Positions 9,401-22,700 of a stretch of DNA of 34,430 bases are shown here, piece by piece (position 1 is the stretch's first letter; each line of letters starts with the position of its first letter). The notes below the pieces were generated by a model. It worked only from the letters and a program-made list of their open reading frames with translations. It did not search any database and was not told where the DNA came from. Position numbers and translations under genes: made by a program. This DNA is from Phaeoceros laevis (taxonomy: Eukaryota > Anthocerotophyta > Anthocerotopsida > Notothyladales): positions 1 through 34,430 of the forward strand of contig JBNGIQ010007634.1 of assembly GCA_049999765.1 (NCBI GenBank), read 5' to 3'.

Positions 9401-10713
9401 GTGAATCCCCTTTTTGTTGTTCATCTTAGAAGCAGCGACAAAACTCTTACCTATCGACCTCCTTTATCCTGCCTTGACTTCTTATCCAGCAAGCTGGTTC
9501 GTCTAAGAATCACACATCTCAAACGGGCTTGGACGTTTTATATATTACTTGATTTCCTGTTTTTAATATCTTTTTTTGCTTTGTTTTGTAACTCTAGTCC
9601 GGTATATTGGAGTACGTATTCTTGATTACTTGTACGGTGTTTTGCTTGCGCAGCTAGAGGATGCTGTGAAAGCTCTTACTTTAGTTCCTTTTATGCAATC
9701 GAAAGAAGCGATCCACCAAAAGGTCAGTATGCACTCAAATGCTAAATTGATAAACAGGTCAGGTGGTTTTGTACAACTAAAAGCAAAGTTTTGTTGTTAG
9801 GGTTCATGTCTGATGCTGATGATTGTTGTGGAATCAGACTGAATCATTGCAGACTTATCGTGTTAGTTTGTTCACGGCTGCTGCTGAAACTATTGCATCA
9901 TGTCGGTGTAGAATTTTAGCTGGTTTATCCGCTGGTACTCTGATGCTTGAACAGCTGGCTCAAGAAATTTCAGTTCTTTGGGCAAACCTATGCCTCCAAA
10001 AAGAAGAGCTCGAGCTACATATTAAGGATACTGCTGTTTTGCTTCAGGGAAATGTAGCTTTGCAGGAAGAGGATTGCTTTTTTCGAAAGTCAGAGCTCCT
10101 TAATATATTGTCTGAGGTCTCAGAAGGTCCAACCTATCTCCATGTGCATCTACGCTCAAAAACTTCGGCATGCGCTCTAGGGATACTTGAACGGCTTGTC
10201 AAATCTATGGCTTGTTTTGTGATGAATCAAAAGATTTTGCAAGCAACTTTGGAATCATCGCAAGGAAAAGTTATAGGGTCGTTGTTTGTGTTCAATTGCT
10301 CGGAGATACTTGGTGCAGTTGTAAGGATTGGTCATGACTGTAAGAGGAAAGTAACAGAAACACTCCATGCTTTATTACAGTGCAAAATTGCCGGGCTCAA
10401 TGAGCAACTGGACAAGCATATGTCTCTGTTGGCCACTCAGCTGTTTGATATAAGCCCTGAACAATTTTCACACCTAGAGTTGATTCTGGAAGATTACAAG
10501 AGCAATCACTGTGCTTTATTGTCAGACCTTGATGTACTGCAAGGAAGCTTCTGTGCATGTGAGAGCTTGTTGGTTGAGTTGCTGGATGCAGATGCACGTG
10601 CATACTGGTCTGTATATCGAAGAGTTCAAACTCTTTTGGAGGAGGCACAAATAAAGGAACGTTGTTTAGTAGATGCAAAGCCTTCGGTGGTTGCAAATGT
10701 GCGTGCTGAACAG
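6476..10713 (+). other. Dynein tail region (exons 1-8)
   Basis: Encodes about residues 1-1103. Exon 1 is basic and Ser-rich; near its end is a WQPCVVLGFDV segment inside a stretch rich in aromatic residues, possibly a small beta domain. Exon 2 carries an acidic Ser/Asp run (SSDSSDFDFDKK). Exon 5 (9008-9126) encodes DLNMYVFDLKGPGVLENGSS. Exon 8 is long and helical. Dynein tails bind intermediate and light chains and diverge quickly, so no family name follows. The intron before exon 5 is only 52 bp (8956-9007); it is accepted because the phases then fit on both sides. Confidence 0.75.
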
Positions 10714-13700
10714 GTTAGAACATCTTGTAACCTGTATCCTTTGTCCAATTTTGATTACCCTTAAGATGTGTCAGAGGTGTGTTTTGCTGCTGAAACTGAG
10801 GTGGATTTAAACCTTGTTTGGCCCTATGCTTCCACTCCCAGGCAACTTTGCTCATCCGAGCTTCTGAAGTTATAGCTGCAATCCCTGTGTATGAGCTGTT
10901 CCGAGATCTGGCTAGCTCCGTGGAGTATGAGCTTCAGGTTCAGGTGTCGGCTGAGGACCTAAGGAAAATCAGCGCAACCATTCAGAAGCTTCAAAGCCAG
11001 GAGAAGCTGCTGCAAATGTTTGAGGAAGGTGAATGTGCACGGCTGATTGCCCCTTCACTCGACAAAGTCGAATGGCTTGCAGCCTTGTGGATCACAGCTG
11101 CTGACTGGGAACGAGCTAGGAAGCACTGGTTGAGTATCCAATTTAAGCACATCAACGTTGACAGTATGTCAGCTCTGGTAACCATATCCTACTTTTGAAG
11201 AGGAAAACACATGCCAGGAGTTTTTCTTGCAGTAGTGTAGGGTGTTTCTGAAGCTTGCTGGGTCAAAGGAACATGGAGGCAACATATCCTTGGATCATAA
11301 CCCCAAGTGCTCCATCCTGGTGATTTGCTACAAATTCTGCAGATTCAAACGTTTGTGGACAAGGTTGAAAGCCTTGTGAATCCTTCTGCATCCCCTTCAA
11401 GTAGACAAGCTTTGTCTGCTCTGTCTGATCAGGTTTGTTTGTCTGTTGGGCTTGTGATACATGGATGCTAAAGATTTATACTGTAGGAGTTAGAGATAGA
11501 TCCCTGACATAAAAATCTACTACCCTGACACTGCACATCACTGACAGGTACTTGTGGATGTATAGGTGAATTGGATGCTCGCAAGAATGCCATTGATTGT
11601 TAAGCTACATCACCCAGGAGTACGCAGAATGCACTGGCTTGAGCTTGCTAAGGACATTGGCAACATGAACTTCCAAGGAGTGGATGATGAGTGCGTATTC
11701 TCTGTTATACTGGACCTCCCCCTTCTTGAAAATCGTCAAGCTATTGTTGCTGTGCTGGAAAGGGCAACTGAGGAATACAACCAAGAAGTAAGATTTCAAT
11801 TTTGTGGTCGCATCTGCCCCAAGTCAATGACGGCTATTTTGTACAAATGATGTAATAAGACTTGAGATATATTTAGAACTTAAGGTCTGTTGGGCAAGTG
11901 TACCTGTCGTGGTAGTGGGACTGAGGCGTGCCGTGGTTTTACTAGGTTTGTTTGGAAAAAATGGAGGAAGAAATGAGGCGAGTAACACTGCAGCTGAGCC
12001 CTGTCTCAGAAGATCAAGGAGAAATAATTCAAGGAAGTGAAAATGTGTTGGAACTAGTCGATGACCAGCTTGTAGCTGCTGGGTCTATGCTTCACAGTCC
12101 ATATGCCAAAGCTCTGGAAACCAACATACGTGCGTGGAGGGATAAACTTTATAACCTGCTGCAAATGCTGGAAGACATCCTGGAGTGTCAAAAGTGGATG
12201 CAGGTATGAGTTCTTACAAGCTTATCACTCAGTAAGCTGATCTGCTGTTTCGCCACTTGGCGCTGTTTTTTCTGATCTACATCTTTGTGAATGATAAACT
12301 ACCTGTAGGTGCTCAAGCCAATATTTCAATCTGCAAACATCCAGCAACAGTTAATAGAAGAGTCCAGCAAGTTTGCAGAAGTCAATGACAAATGGGAGGG
12401 GGTGCTCAATCTAGTAGCAACCCGAGGTCTTTTCATGTACTTGTGCGAGTCAAGTCTTATCACAGAGAATGTCCCTAAATGCATCCGCACCATGGAAGGA
12501 ATAATGTGTAGTTTGGTTGCCCTGCTTGAGAGAAAACGTGCAGTGTTTCCGAGGTTCTTTTTCCTTTCCAATGATGAACTACTTCAGGTACTTTTAGTAA
12601 AATAATATACATGACATACCGTGCAGAGAGACCTTTTTTTTTTAATCTTTCCGTCTTGTCTTTTTATATATTACAGCCGTGCAGAGAGAACTTTGGATTT
12701 CTTATTTTCTTGCTTGGAAGGAAGAGGTTGGGGTGGGATAACGTTTCATGAGGCGGTAACATGACGATGGTTCACTGCAGGTTATTTCCCACGAGCGTAA
12801 TCCTGAAGAGTTGCAGTATTATCTGTGCAAATGCTTTGGTGACGTGCGTGGCATTGAGTTTGTGGATAATCAAGGTGAAGCCAACCATTGTGGAAAGGCA
12901 GTGAGTTTATGGATAAGGAGTTCAGAGAAGCTTTACTTCTTAAATCCTATAATGACACTTGACAGACCTGTCGAAGAGTGGATGGTGGGTGTTGAGCATG
13001 AGATGAAGGAAACAGTAAAGGCTGCAGTACTTGCGAGGGTGAAGAAGCTACTCCCATTCAAGATGTACCTTCTTCAGGAACATGCCGCGGCTTTGTTAGG
13101 TGGTTCCAAGTCTCTCGCAGCTGAGGAGATGGCTATAGATCAGCCAAATGCTTTGACATGTGGTGACAGCATCACTGCAACCTATCCTGAGGAAGAGGAG
13201 GAAACAACGGTACATAACTGCCAAGTGGCGGTCATTGCAGCCTATGTTATCTTTTGCCATCGCGTGGAGATGATACTATCCCAAGTTGAAAATTTTCCAG
13301 AGAACTTAAGGAGTGAGCTTATTAATTTAGAGAAGCAACTTGAGGGTCTGCTGCAGAAGATTAAATTGTGCACAAGTGCTGAACGAAGGGGCACGTGGAA
13401 GAGTCTTGTTTTGGTTGGTCTGTATTTGAGAGACATTGTTGAAAAGTTACGAGGTGAATCTGATGTCAGGCTAGAGTCATTTGCATGGCAGCGGGTTCTG
13501 CGTTACTACTGCCATTCGAATGGTGCCTGCCGAGCTCAAGTATTGAAAATTGAGCGCCATTATGGCTTTGATTTAGTAGACTACCAGAATAGACTGGTAA
13601 TGACGCCTCTGACTGAGCGATGCTTCCTCGGTCTTATGCATGCGTTTTCACTTGGTTTAGGAGGGGCCACTAGTGGGCCTGCTGCAGCAGGAAAGACAGA

Positions 13701-16700
13701 AACAGTAAAAGATTTGGCAAAGGTTGTGGGTAAACATTGCATTGTCATGAGCTGCTCTGAAGAGATTGATCATTCTGCTATTGGCAATGCTCTTAAGGTG
13801 AGCTGTACGTGTGTAAATGGTTGATCAAATTGCTGGACCTTTGCTGCGTTTATGCTGGTTCCACTGCGGTACTAGTGAGGTTGATGGAGGCTGTATCATT
13901 TGCTTGTTTGTTGCTAACTTTCAGGGAACTGTAAGTGGAGGAATTTGGTTGTGCCTTGATGAGTTTCAGTGTCTGAGATCCGAAGTTATTTCCCTATTTG
14001 CAAAGCAGCTACTGGTCATAACACAGGCTGTTCAAATGAAGGCACAAAGATTCACTTATGATGGTGTTGGGCTTCCTTTGAATCCTACCTTTGCAATCTG
14101 TACCACTATGAAGCCCATATGCAGTGTTCGGCCTGAATCGACACAAAATATTCGTTCTCTCTTCAGACCAGTATCCATGATTTCACCAGATATGAGTTTG
14201 ATTGCACGGATACTTCTTATTGCAGAAGGATTTGAAGATGCAGCACGTGTTGCTAGAAAACTGACCTTGTGTTTTCATATGGCTGGGAAACAGCTCTTTT
14301 TTGACTATCACCATTGTGATTTTGGTCTAAGAGCTCTGAAGGCTGTTATAAAGTGGATGGGTGTATTGAAGGATTCAGCAGATCAGTGGTTCACAGTTTC
14401 CTCCGACACGTGCATGGGAGATTTGATCCTCTGTAAAACTTTGCAGCAGTACTGCTTACCTCGCCTGGTGGGAGATGGTTTTAGTCTGTTCTCAAATCTT
14501 CTTCTTGATCTTTTCCCCTACTTGCAGATTCCCCCAATGAAGCAAGGTGGTCTGGAAGCCTCGATCAAGGTTGGTTTAACACAAAGAAGGTTGTGCCCTC
14601 ATGAGCCACTTGTTGCAAAGTGTGTGCAACTTCATGGTACGATGAAAGTGCACCAGGGGGTGATGATTGTGGGAGGATCAGGCACAGGTAAGACACAGTG
14701 CTACACAAGTCTGGCAAAGGCTTTTAATATAATGGCAGATGCTGAAAGCTACCAAGATGCAGGCCTTTTGATAAAAACGCAAGTGAGAAGGGATGACAAG
14801 AAAAGACCACTTGCTAGGCATGTTACGCTCGAATTTGTCAACCCAACGGCGGTGTCTGCGGCACATCTGTTTGGGAGTGTGAATTCCAAGTCCCATTGCT
14901 GGCAGGAAGGCATTGTTCCACATATCGTTCAAAGATGTGAAGCTGTATCCAGGAATGTCGGAGCACTTTGGATGGTCTTGGATGGATCTATGAATGGGCA
15001 ATGGGTTGATAGTATCAATACTATGCTCGATGATACAGGCGTGCTGTTCTTGAAGAATGGGGAACGAATATTTTTACCATCTATCGAGAGTTTCAGTGTC
15101 ATTTTTGAGGTTGATACTTTGAAGGGTATCTCACCGGCAGCAGTTTCTAGATGTGGAATTGTGTTGATGGATCCGTCAGAACCTGGATGGCGCCCACTAG
15201 TTTTATCCTGGGTGCAAAGGCACCTCATAGGATCTTCGTTTCAGTTGTTCGTGGAAGAGTTGTTTGAGGGTTTCCTCCCATTTTGCCTTCAAATTATTGC
15301 AGACTGTCAGTTGCTCCCAATGTCTGATGTCGGGCTAGTGCAGAATTTGCTGTACGTTCTTGAATCAATATTGAGGGGCATTGGTCATGGCCATGGATCT
15401 GTTAATGGTGTACCCGTTCTCAATGTTGGCGGTAACCTTTGGGACAGAAGTCGTGATGTGTCTAGGTCTGAAGATGAAGTAAACAGTAGTCTGAGTCAAC
15501 GACCAAAGAAGGATAGGACTGCTTCCAGTAATCAGAAACAAGTGCGAGACATTGTCAATTGGCGGCGACTTTATCACGAAAGTTCTTGGTTTCCTTCTGA
15601 CAGTGTTTCCATAGAGAGGGAAATTGATGATATGGGGGACAGGATAAGTCAAGAGGGTGAAGGGGAAATGTTTTTTCAAGGGCAGGACTTGGCTGTAGAT
15701 GATGCACTACCAGTATCTCTTGATGCCATGCAAGCTATGAAAGTGAGTGTGGGTTCCCTCTTTATCTTCAGCCTAGTGTGGTCAGTGGGTGGACTAGTTG
15801 CTGATTTGGAAAATCGGGAGCGATTTGACAAGGTTGTTCGAGAACGCGCTTCGACATATCCTGACATTTCTGAGCTACTTCCTGAAGGATCTATATATGA
15901 TTTCTGTTTTGACTTTGAGGCAAGAATTTGGAAAGGCTGGATAGAGCTCCTGTCGGATAAGGTGTCCCAAGTTGGGAAAGAGATTCGTCTGCTTAGTAAA
16001 CCCAGTGATCTTGTGCGACACGGGAGTCACTTCAGCTTAAGTCTTCAGGAGGAAGCATTGTATATACCTACTCAGGAAACCGTACGATATGAGATGCTTG
16101 CGAGTTGCTTGTCTGCATGTGCAAGACCAGTCCTTCTGTGTGGTGTGCCAGGCTCTGGAAAGACAACTGTAGCATCTTACCTCTTGCATCAAATGAAGGC
16201 CATAAAAAACCACCAGGTTGTTGGCCTGACCCTTCATGAAACTTCCAGTGGGACAACTTTGTATCATGAAGTGAGGCCCAAGCTAGCGATACAAAAGAGA
16301 AGGATGCTTACACCTGGAATCCATGAGAAATTGGCTCTATTTGTAGATGACTTGAATGTTGTTCAGCATAATGTGCAGGGTGAGGCTCCAGCACAGCAAT
16401 TTATGAGATTTCTCATCGAGCAACAAGGCTGGTATGGGTACCCGGCAGATGCTGCATTTACAGCTGTTCGTGGGCTTGTGCATTTAGCAGCCATGACCAT
16501 GCATGGAGAACCTTTAGGATCTCCTGTAGCTAGACTTCTTCGTCATTACTTTCTAATACATGTTACTGAGTACTCCGAGTGCTCCATGGCCTCCATATTC
16601 TCTACGGCACTTGCAAACAAATATCCCAGCCTTAGCTGCGATGTGGTTACTGGGTTGCTTTTGAATCACATCAGCGAGGCATCCATAAAGCTATTCTCTC

Positions 16701-19700
16701 AGTTGAGAGTGGTGTTTCAGACACTATCTGACCGGATTTCTCTTGGTCTACATGATATTTTTCGAGTTCTGAGGAGACTCGTGTCGGCGTATCTTGACAG
16801 CTTCACGGAGAAAGATGGTATTTTCCGTGTTTGGGCGAACGAGTTTTGCCGAGGAGTCTGTGATGGTCTAAGAATACCTGCTGACAGGGCTGTTGTGGTA
16901 TCGGCACTATCAGCTGTGGCAAAAGAGAAGTTGATTCCTGAAACTGATGATCAGTGTCCCTTTCTGGAATCTCTGTTGTGTGAACAGAGTCAACCTATAA
17001 TTGGGATGTATTATCGTGTTGTACAGGGTGACACAGTAATACAATCCTGGTCACAGTATGAAGAGGTTTTGGAGAGAAAGAGATGGGTCGACAGTATGCA
17101 GAAATTCCTTATCAGCTACAGTGTGGAAGAGGGATATAAAAATGCCCTTGTCCTATTCCCTGAAGCTTTGACTCACCTTTCCAGAGTCCTCCGGATGCTA
17201 CAAGTAGCAGATGGACATGCATTGCTTCTAGGTTGCTCTGGAAGTGGAAGGAGTTCAATGACACGCCTAGCGACCCACGTACTTGGTTATGTGCTTCATG
17301 AGGTAAGACTTCTTTGTGTTCTGTCCAAGATCTGATCTGACCTTAGAGTACCAAACTGCATGAGAAGTATCAGATTCAATTTCTGAAGGCTTTGGATCAA
17401 TTGTAGGTTCAAGTCAACAGTGACTACGATTATCAAACTTGGAGGGTGATGCTGAGAGATCTGCTGAAGTCATGCAGCTTGCGGTTGACACACACTGTGC
17501 TTCTGGTTAAGATGGAAGCTGATTTTGAGGTCCAGAGAAGGATAATGCAAGACCTCAATCATATATTGCACTGCGGAGAGGTAGAAGCTCGCCCTTACTG
17601 GAGCCTGCTCAGTAAAACATGCTACCATCTCTGTGTTCAGACCTTGGAAACGTCCAAACACGGAGAACTTGTCATATTCGACTGTTTGTTGTGAATTCTC
17701 TTAACCTTTCCACAGGCTTGGGACTTACTTGGAGACGAGGAGAAATACTACATTCAGCAAGAGCTTCATAGACTACAAGATGGAAGTACGGTACAGCCAT
17801 TTGAACTAGAAGTTGGCACCGACAGAGAGCATTTCTTGAAGCTTTGTTTCCTGCACCGCCTTAAGGAAAAGCTTCACTTGGTATGTATCACGGAGACTAT
17901 TGCTTGCATCATCTGGTGATGAACTGACCATTTCAAACTCCTGTGTTCTTCACTTCTTGAAGTATAATAATCCTGTTCATAGATTGTGGTTCAGAAATTG
18001 ACATCCTCTTTGCATTTCCTTATATTTGCATAGGTCATATGCGCAGGAAACTCTTCTGGAACGGAAGGAACCCAGAGCAGCTTCTGTGCTTCCTCATTAA
18101 TAGCTTCCCACTTCTCAGTTGATTATTACGACAGATGGACTCCAGGAGCCCTCCAGGCTGTTGGAAGAGTGAAACTCACAGAGCATGAACTTGTTAAAGC
18201 CTTGCCGGATTCACGGCTCGAGGACCTTGTCAAATCTTGCTCAGAATTGCATAACATTTGCAACGCCTTGGCCTCGGAGTCATCTATGGTAATGCATTTT
18301 GATCTTTGAGGCTAATCTCTTAAGAATAAAATGAGATGTCGAGACAATGCTTGTTGTGGAAAAGTGAATCTTGTCAACTGCATCAGGGAAAGGGCTCCTC
18401 TACCTTTATACGGCAAGGTTACGTTTGGCAGAAAGGATCTTGGAGGCTAGTTGGATTGGCTAGCTATCATGAGATGCTTTATGTTTTTGGTCTCATCCTA
18501 GGGAAAAAAGGAGGTGAACTCGATAGTTATTTGAATCGTTTGGAGATAGGCGTCAGAAAACTCAAATCCACTAGAAATTTAGTTGTTGAAATGGAGCAGG
18601 ATCTCCGAGAAATCCTTAGCTGTAAGGAGCACACTAGTTCTGACATGGATCAGCTTCTTTCTTCGATAAACGGCGAGCAGGTGGCCATTGATAAAGCGTT
18701 GCAGGCTGTTTATGATGAGGAGAAGCTTGCTGTAGAGGAAGCTGATTTGTGCAAGAAGTTAGCAGAAGCTGCCCAAGAGCAAGTTGAGGAGGTCGCACCT
18801 CAGGTTGGAGCCAGATAGCATTGTATATCGCTCTTGTTATGATCGAATGTCTTCAACTTGGTGGTTCCTGTAAACTTAAACTAACGTTAAAATGTCTGAA
18901 ATCACAGGTTTCAGCTGCAATTAAGCAGCTCAGTCTTTTGAACAAGAAGGACGTGTCTGAATTGAAATCCTTCACCCAGCCACCACCCCGTCTCCTAATT
19001 GTTCTAGAAGCTCTTTGCATCATTCTTCAAAAGAAACCTAGGCGTAGGCGCCCATCATTTCCACATGAGACTCTAAAGCCTGAGAATCCAGATGATTATT
19101 GGCCTGTTGCTCGTGAGCTGCTATCTCAGGCACTATCTCTAACATTTGCAGCGTGTTTGTTTTTGGTTTGTTGTGTCTGAGCGATGAAAAGAAAGGAACG
19201 GTTGTGACAGGTTAATTTTGTGCAACTCCTGCTGAACTTCAATAAAGATGGGATGGAAAGTTGTACTATGGAGAAACTTCGACCTTACATCGAGAACCCA
19301 CTCTTTAAACCAGAAAAAGTACGAAGAATATCAGTTGCCTGCCGCTCCATTTGCATATGGATAAGGGCTATGTACAAATATCATGTAGCCAAGACTATCA
19401 AAATGGAACCGAGACTTGAGAAACTGAAGGTGATCTCTCTGATCAATACTTGTACACTTTGTTCAGCAATACCTACGCCTGTACTTTTATGCAGATCTTT
19501 TCTCCAACCAGGTTGCTAACGAGAATCTAGAGAGCTGCAAAGCAAAGCTTGAAGAGAAAAGACTACATCTAGCCACAATCGAGGAGAGCCTTTTTTATTT
19601 GAAAGCCAGGTAAGTCGTCTTTGTTTCCTTGCGCATGTCCCCGATGGAGTAGCTGAGCTATTCTTACTCTTATGGCACAAGGTTTTCCTTGTCGTTTTCT

Positions 19701-22700
19701 GCAGATATGAAAATGCTAGTCTTACAAAGGGTAGTCTTGTAAGAAAAGCCGAGGATTCAGAGCTCAAACTTCAGCGAGCAATTCGTCTTATCACAAGGCT
19801 TGATGGGGAATGCCGTCGCTGGGCTGAGCAAGTTGATGATCTGAAGAAAAGACGAGAAAGCCTTATGGGGGATGCTCTGCTAGCAGCAGGATATGTTGCG
19901 TATCTTGGGGCGTTTCCAGCTTCAGTTCGATCCACCATTATAACAAAGTGGCAAACCAGCTTTACAAGGATAGGATTGCTGTACTCCCAGGACTTCTCAT
20001 TGGTGACGTTTTGTAGTTCTCCACAGGACATCAAAACATGGATAGCTGCTGGCTTACCTCCAGACACACATTCTTTGGAAAATGCCATTATTGTTTGCAA
20101 CAGTTCTCGTCCAGCTCTTCTTCTTGATCCTCAAAAACAAGTAAGCAACTGGATCTGCACCCTGGAGGATCCTTATGGCATTCAAACTGTGGATGCGAAC
20201 TCAGACAATCTTCTCGAGGAAGTTGAGTCTTGCATTGTGGCGGACGGTCTACTTTTAGTCGAGAATGTGGGCAGTTCTACTCCACCAGGTCTCCTGCACA
20301 GGATCATGACTTTGCGGAAGATTAAATCGTCCAACCATGCTCAGTTGGGACCTCCAAAACAACAGTGCAAGCAGTCATCTAATTGTCGATGCATTTTTTT
20401 GACAAGTGAGGCAGGATTCAAATGCTCTGACGAGGTTTGTTGCCATGCATGCCTTAGAGAATTTATACCAGTATCCTCGTTCTCTCTTGTGGTAGATTGC
20501 TTGGAGAGAAAATTGGCTAGTTGGTGCATGTAGGTGTTCCTGAATGGTCAAAATTTGTTGTACTTTGTGCGTATGAACAGGCGGGCATCAGTTTAAACAT
20601 CGTGGATTTCTCAATAACTTTCCATGGACTGTGCAGCCAGCTTCTCTGTATTGGTAGGGTCTTGAGACTGTATTTTGCAATCCTTTGATGCCTTCTCGTG
20701 ATAGATAGCTTTTTCAAGATATATGCGAGCATGAGCCAAGCTGCAGGAGTGCATCCAATGTTAGCTGTGTATCTCACGTTGTACGATGTCACATGCAGCT
20801 GCTGAAAGAGAGAGGCAAGATCTCGAGGAGGAAAGGAATAGGCTTTTGCATCAGCGCTTAGTTCTGAACTGCAGACTCTATGAAGTTGAAAACCAGATAT
20901 TGACTCTTCTTCAGGGAGCAATGGTATTTTTACTTTCACAAATAAGGCGATAGGCTATAGCTCCACTTTGCTGGTCACCTTGTTATGGAGCATTCGTCTT
21001 GAACCTTGCATCAATCCATGGGAACTGATATTGCAGGGGACTATTCTGGACAATGAGGCGCTGGAACAAGCTTTGTCAGATGCAACGGCCACCTATGCTG
21101 ATATTCAGGTAAATTGCGGCCTCTACATAGTAGAGGTGGCATGGTGCGTTGTTCTTCAAAGAATCATGGAGTGACATGCTTAGCACCTATACGTATCTTA
21201 GTAGAAATCTTTGAAAAGAAATGTTGGCTCAGTAGTGCATACTTCACATTGCTTCTTGTGCAGGCAAGGATGAAAAAGGCAGCTTGTACTGAAAATGCAA
21301 TTGAACAGATAAGGAGACGGTACAAGCCCATAGCAGAGCGGGCTACAATTTTGTATTCCTGCATAGCTGATGTTGCTAAAGTACTTTACCAAGCGTGAAC
21401 CCTGTGTGTTTGGGAACTCTTGATTGAACTCTATACCTCTATCAGTTTCATAGAACTTTCTACTAACAAAAAAATTGTCCTTCGTTGGACCTGCTTGGTG
21501 GAAAGTTTCAGACCCACTTGTAGGTCTGAGCTTAGGAAAGGATTGGCCCCCATGTTTCAAACTGATTGTGGTCCTATTTATACTGTGTTTGCAGCTTGAA
21601 TCAATCTATCTATGGACTCTGCCATGGTTCAAAAACGCATACAGCACAAGCATGCAACGAACATCATCTCTGAACCCTGTTGAGCTTGAAACAAGGCTCA
21701 TGTATTTAATCAATAAGGTTACCACAGCCATCTTTAATCGAGTCAGCAGTGGCCTTCTGCAGAAGCATCGGCTACTTTTTGGTCTCCTTGTAGCTTTCAG
21801 GTGATTTGCCGGGTCTTGGGTTATGCAACCTAAAAACGTGACGGTGACTTGTTGAGAGACTGATTAGAACAGATATCATGCAGAATAGCCCAGCCAAGGC
21901 AAGATGTGACACAGGAAGAGTGGATGTTTTTACTCCGGGGAGATACTAAGGCTCCTCCAATGTGCTGCGATGAGAGATGCCCTTCTTGGCTAAAGGCAAC
22001 CTCTGTCGAGTGGAGGCAGCTATGTCATCTTTCCAATCTTCCAAGGTGTTAATTATGTTCTCCTGCTGAGTTTGAGGACCATCGTACCATGCTTGATGTG
22101 TACCAACCAGTGTAGGATTCTTCTTACCGTGTCAGGCAGACGAGGGACAAGTGATGCGTAGGGACAATCTAATGTTTATGCCCTACTTTGACAAACAGTT
22201 TCGACGGTCTGATTGAGGATCTAAAGGCGAAGCCTTGGAAAGAGTTTTATTTGTCAGACCGATGCCTTCCAGTACCAGCTTCTTGGAGGAGAAAAATTGG
22301 GACATTCAGGTCCCTACTTGTTTTGCGTTGCCTTCGGCCAGATAGGGTACTTTTTGTGTCTCCTTCAGCCAGCTTCGTTGGATGTAATGGATGTGCATCA
22401 TTTGTCAAAAATTGGAAGAGGCTTGGAATAATCCTTCACTTAGTGTTGGAACATTCAGAAATTGTACTCCATTAGTTGATGGTTTGTTTGAACAGCTGGC
22501 GGGAGCGATCCAAAACCTGGTTAAAGAAGTGCTAAATATAGGAGATGAGGATGAAAGGCTGCTGACAGTTGACGATGCATATGAAGAATCAAATTTGAAT
22601 ATTCCGATCACTTGCATTCACCAAGATGTTTCAGCCCCAGTTGAAGAGGTTAAGTGTTGTGGTGATCTGGTCATACTGATAGACCCTTTTATGGCTAGGA

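Noticed and set aside
22347-22495. Apparent break after RCLRPDR in the dynein
   Set aside because: A 149-bp GT-AG intron joins it to LAGAIQNLV in phase, as expected from other dyneins.
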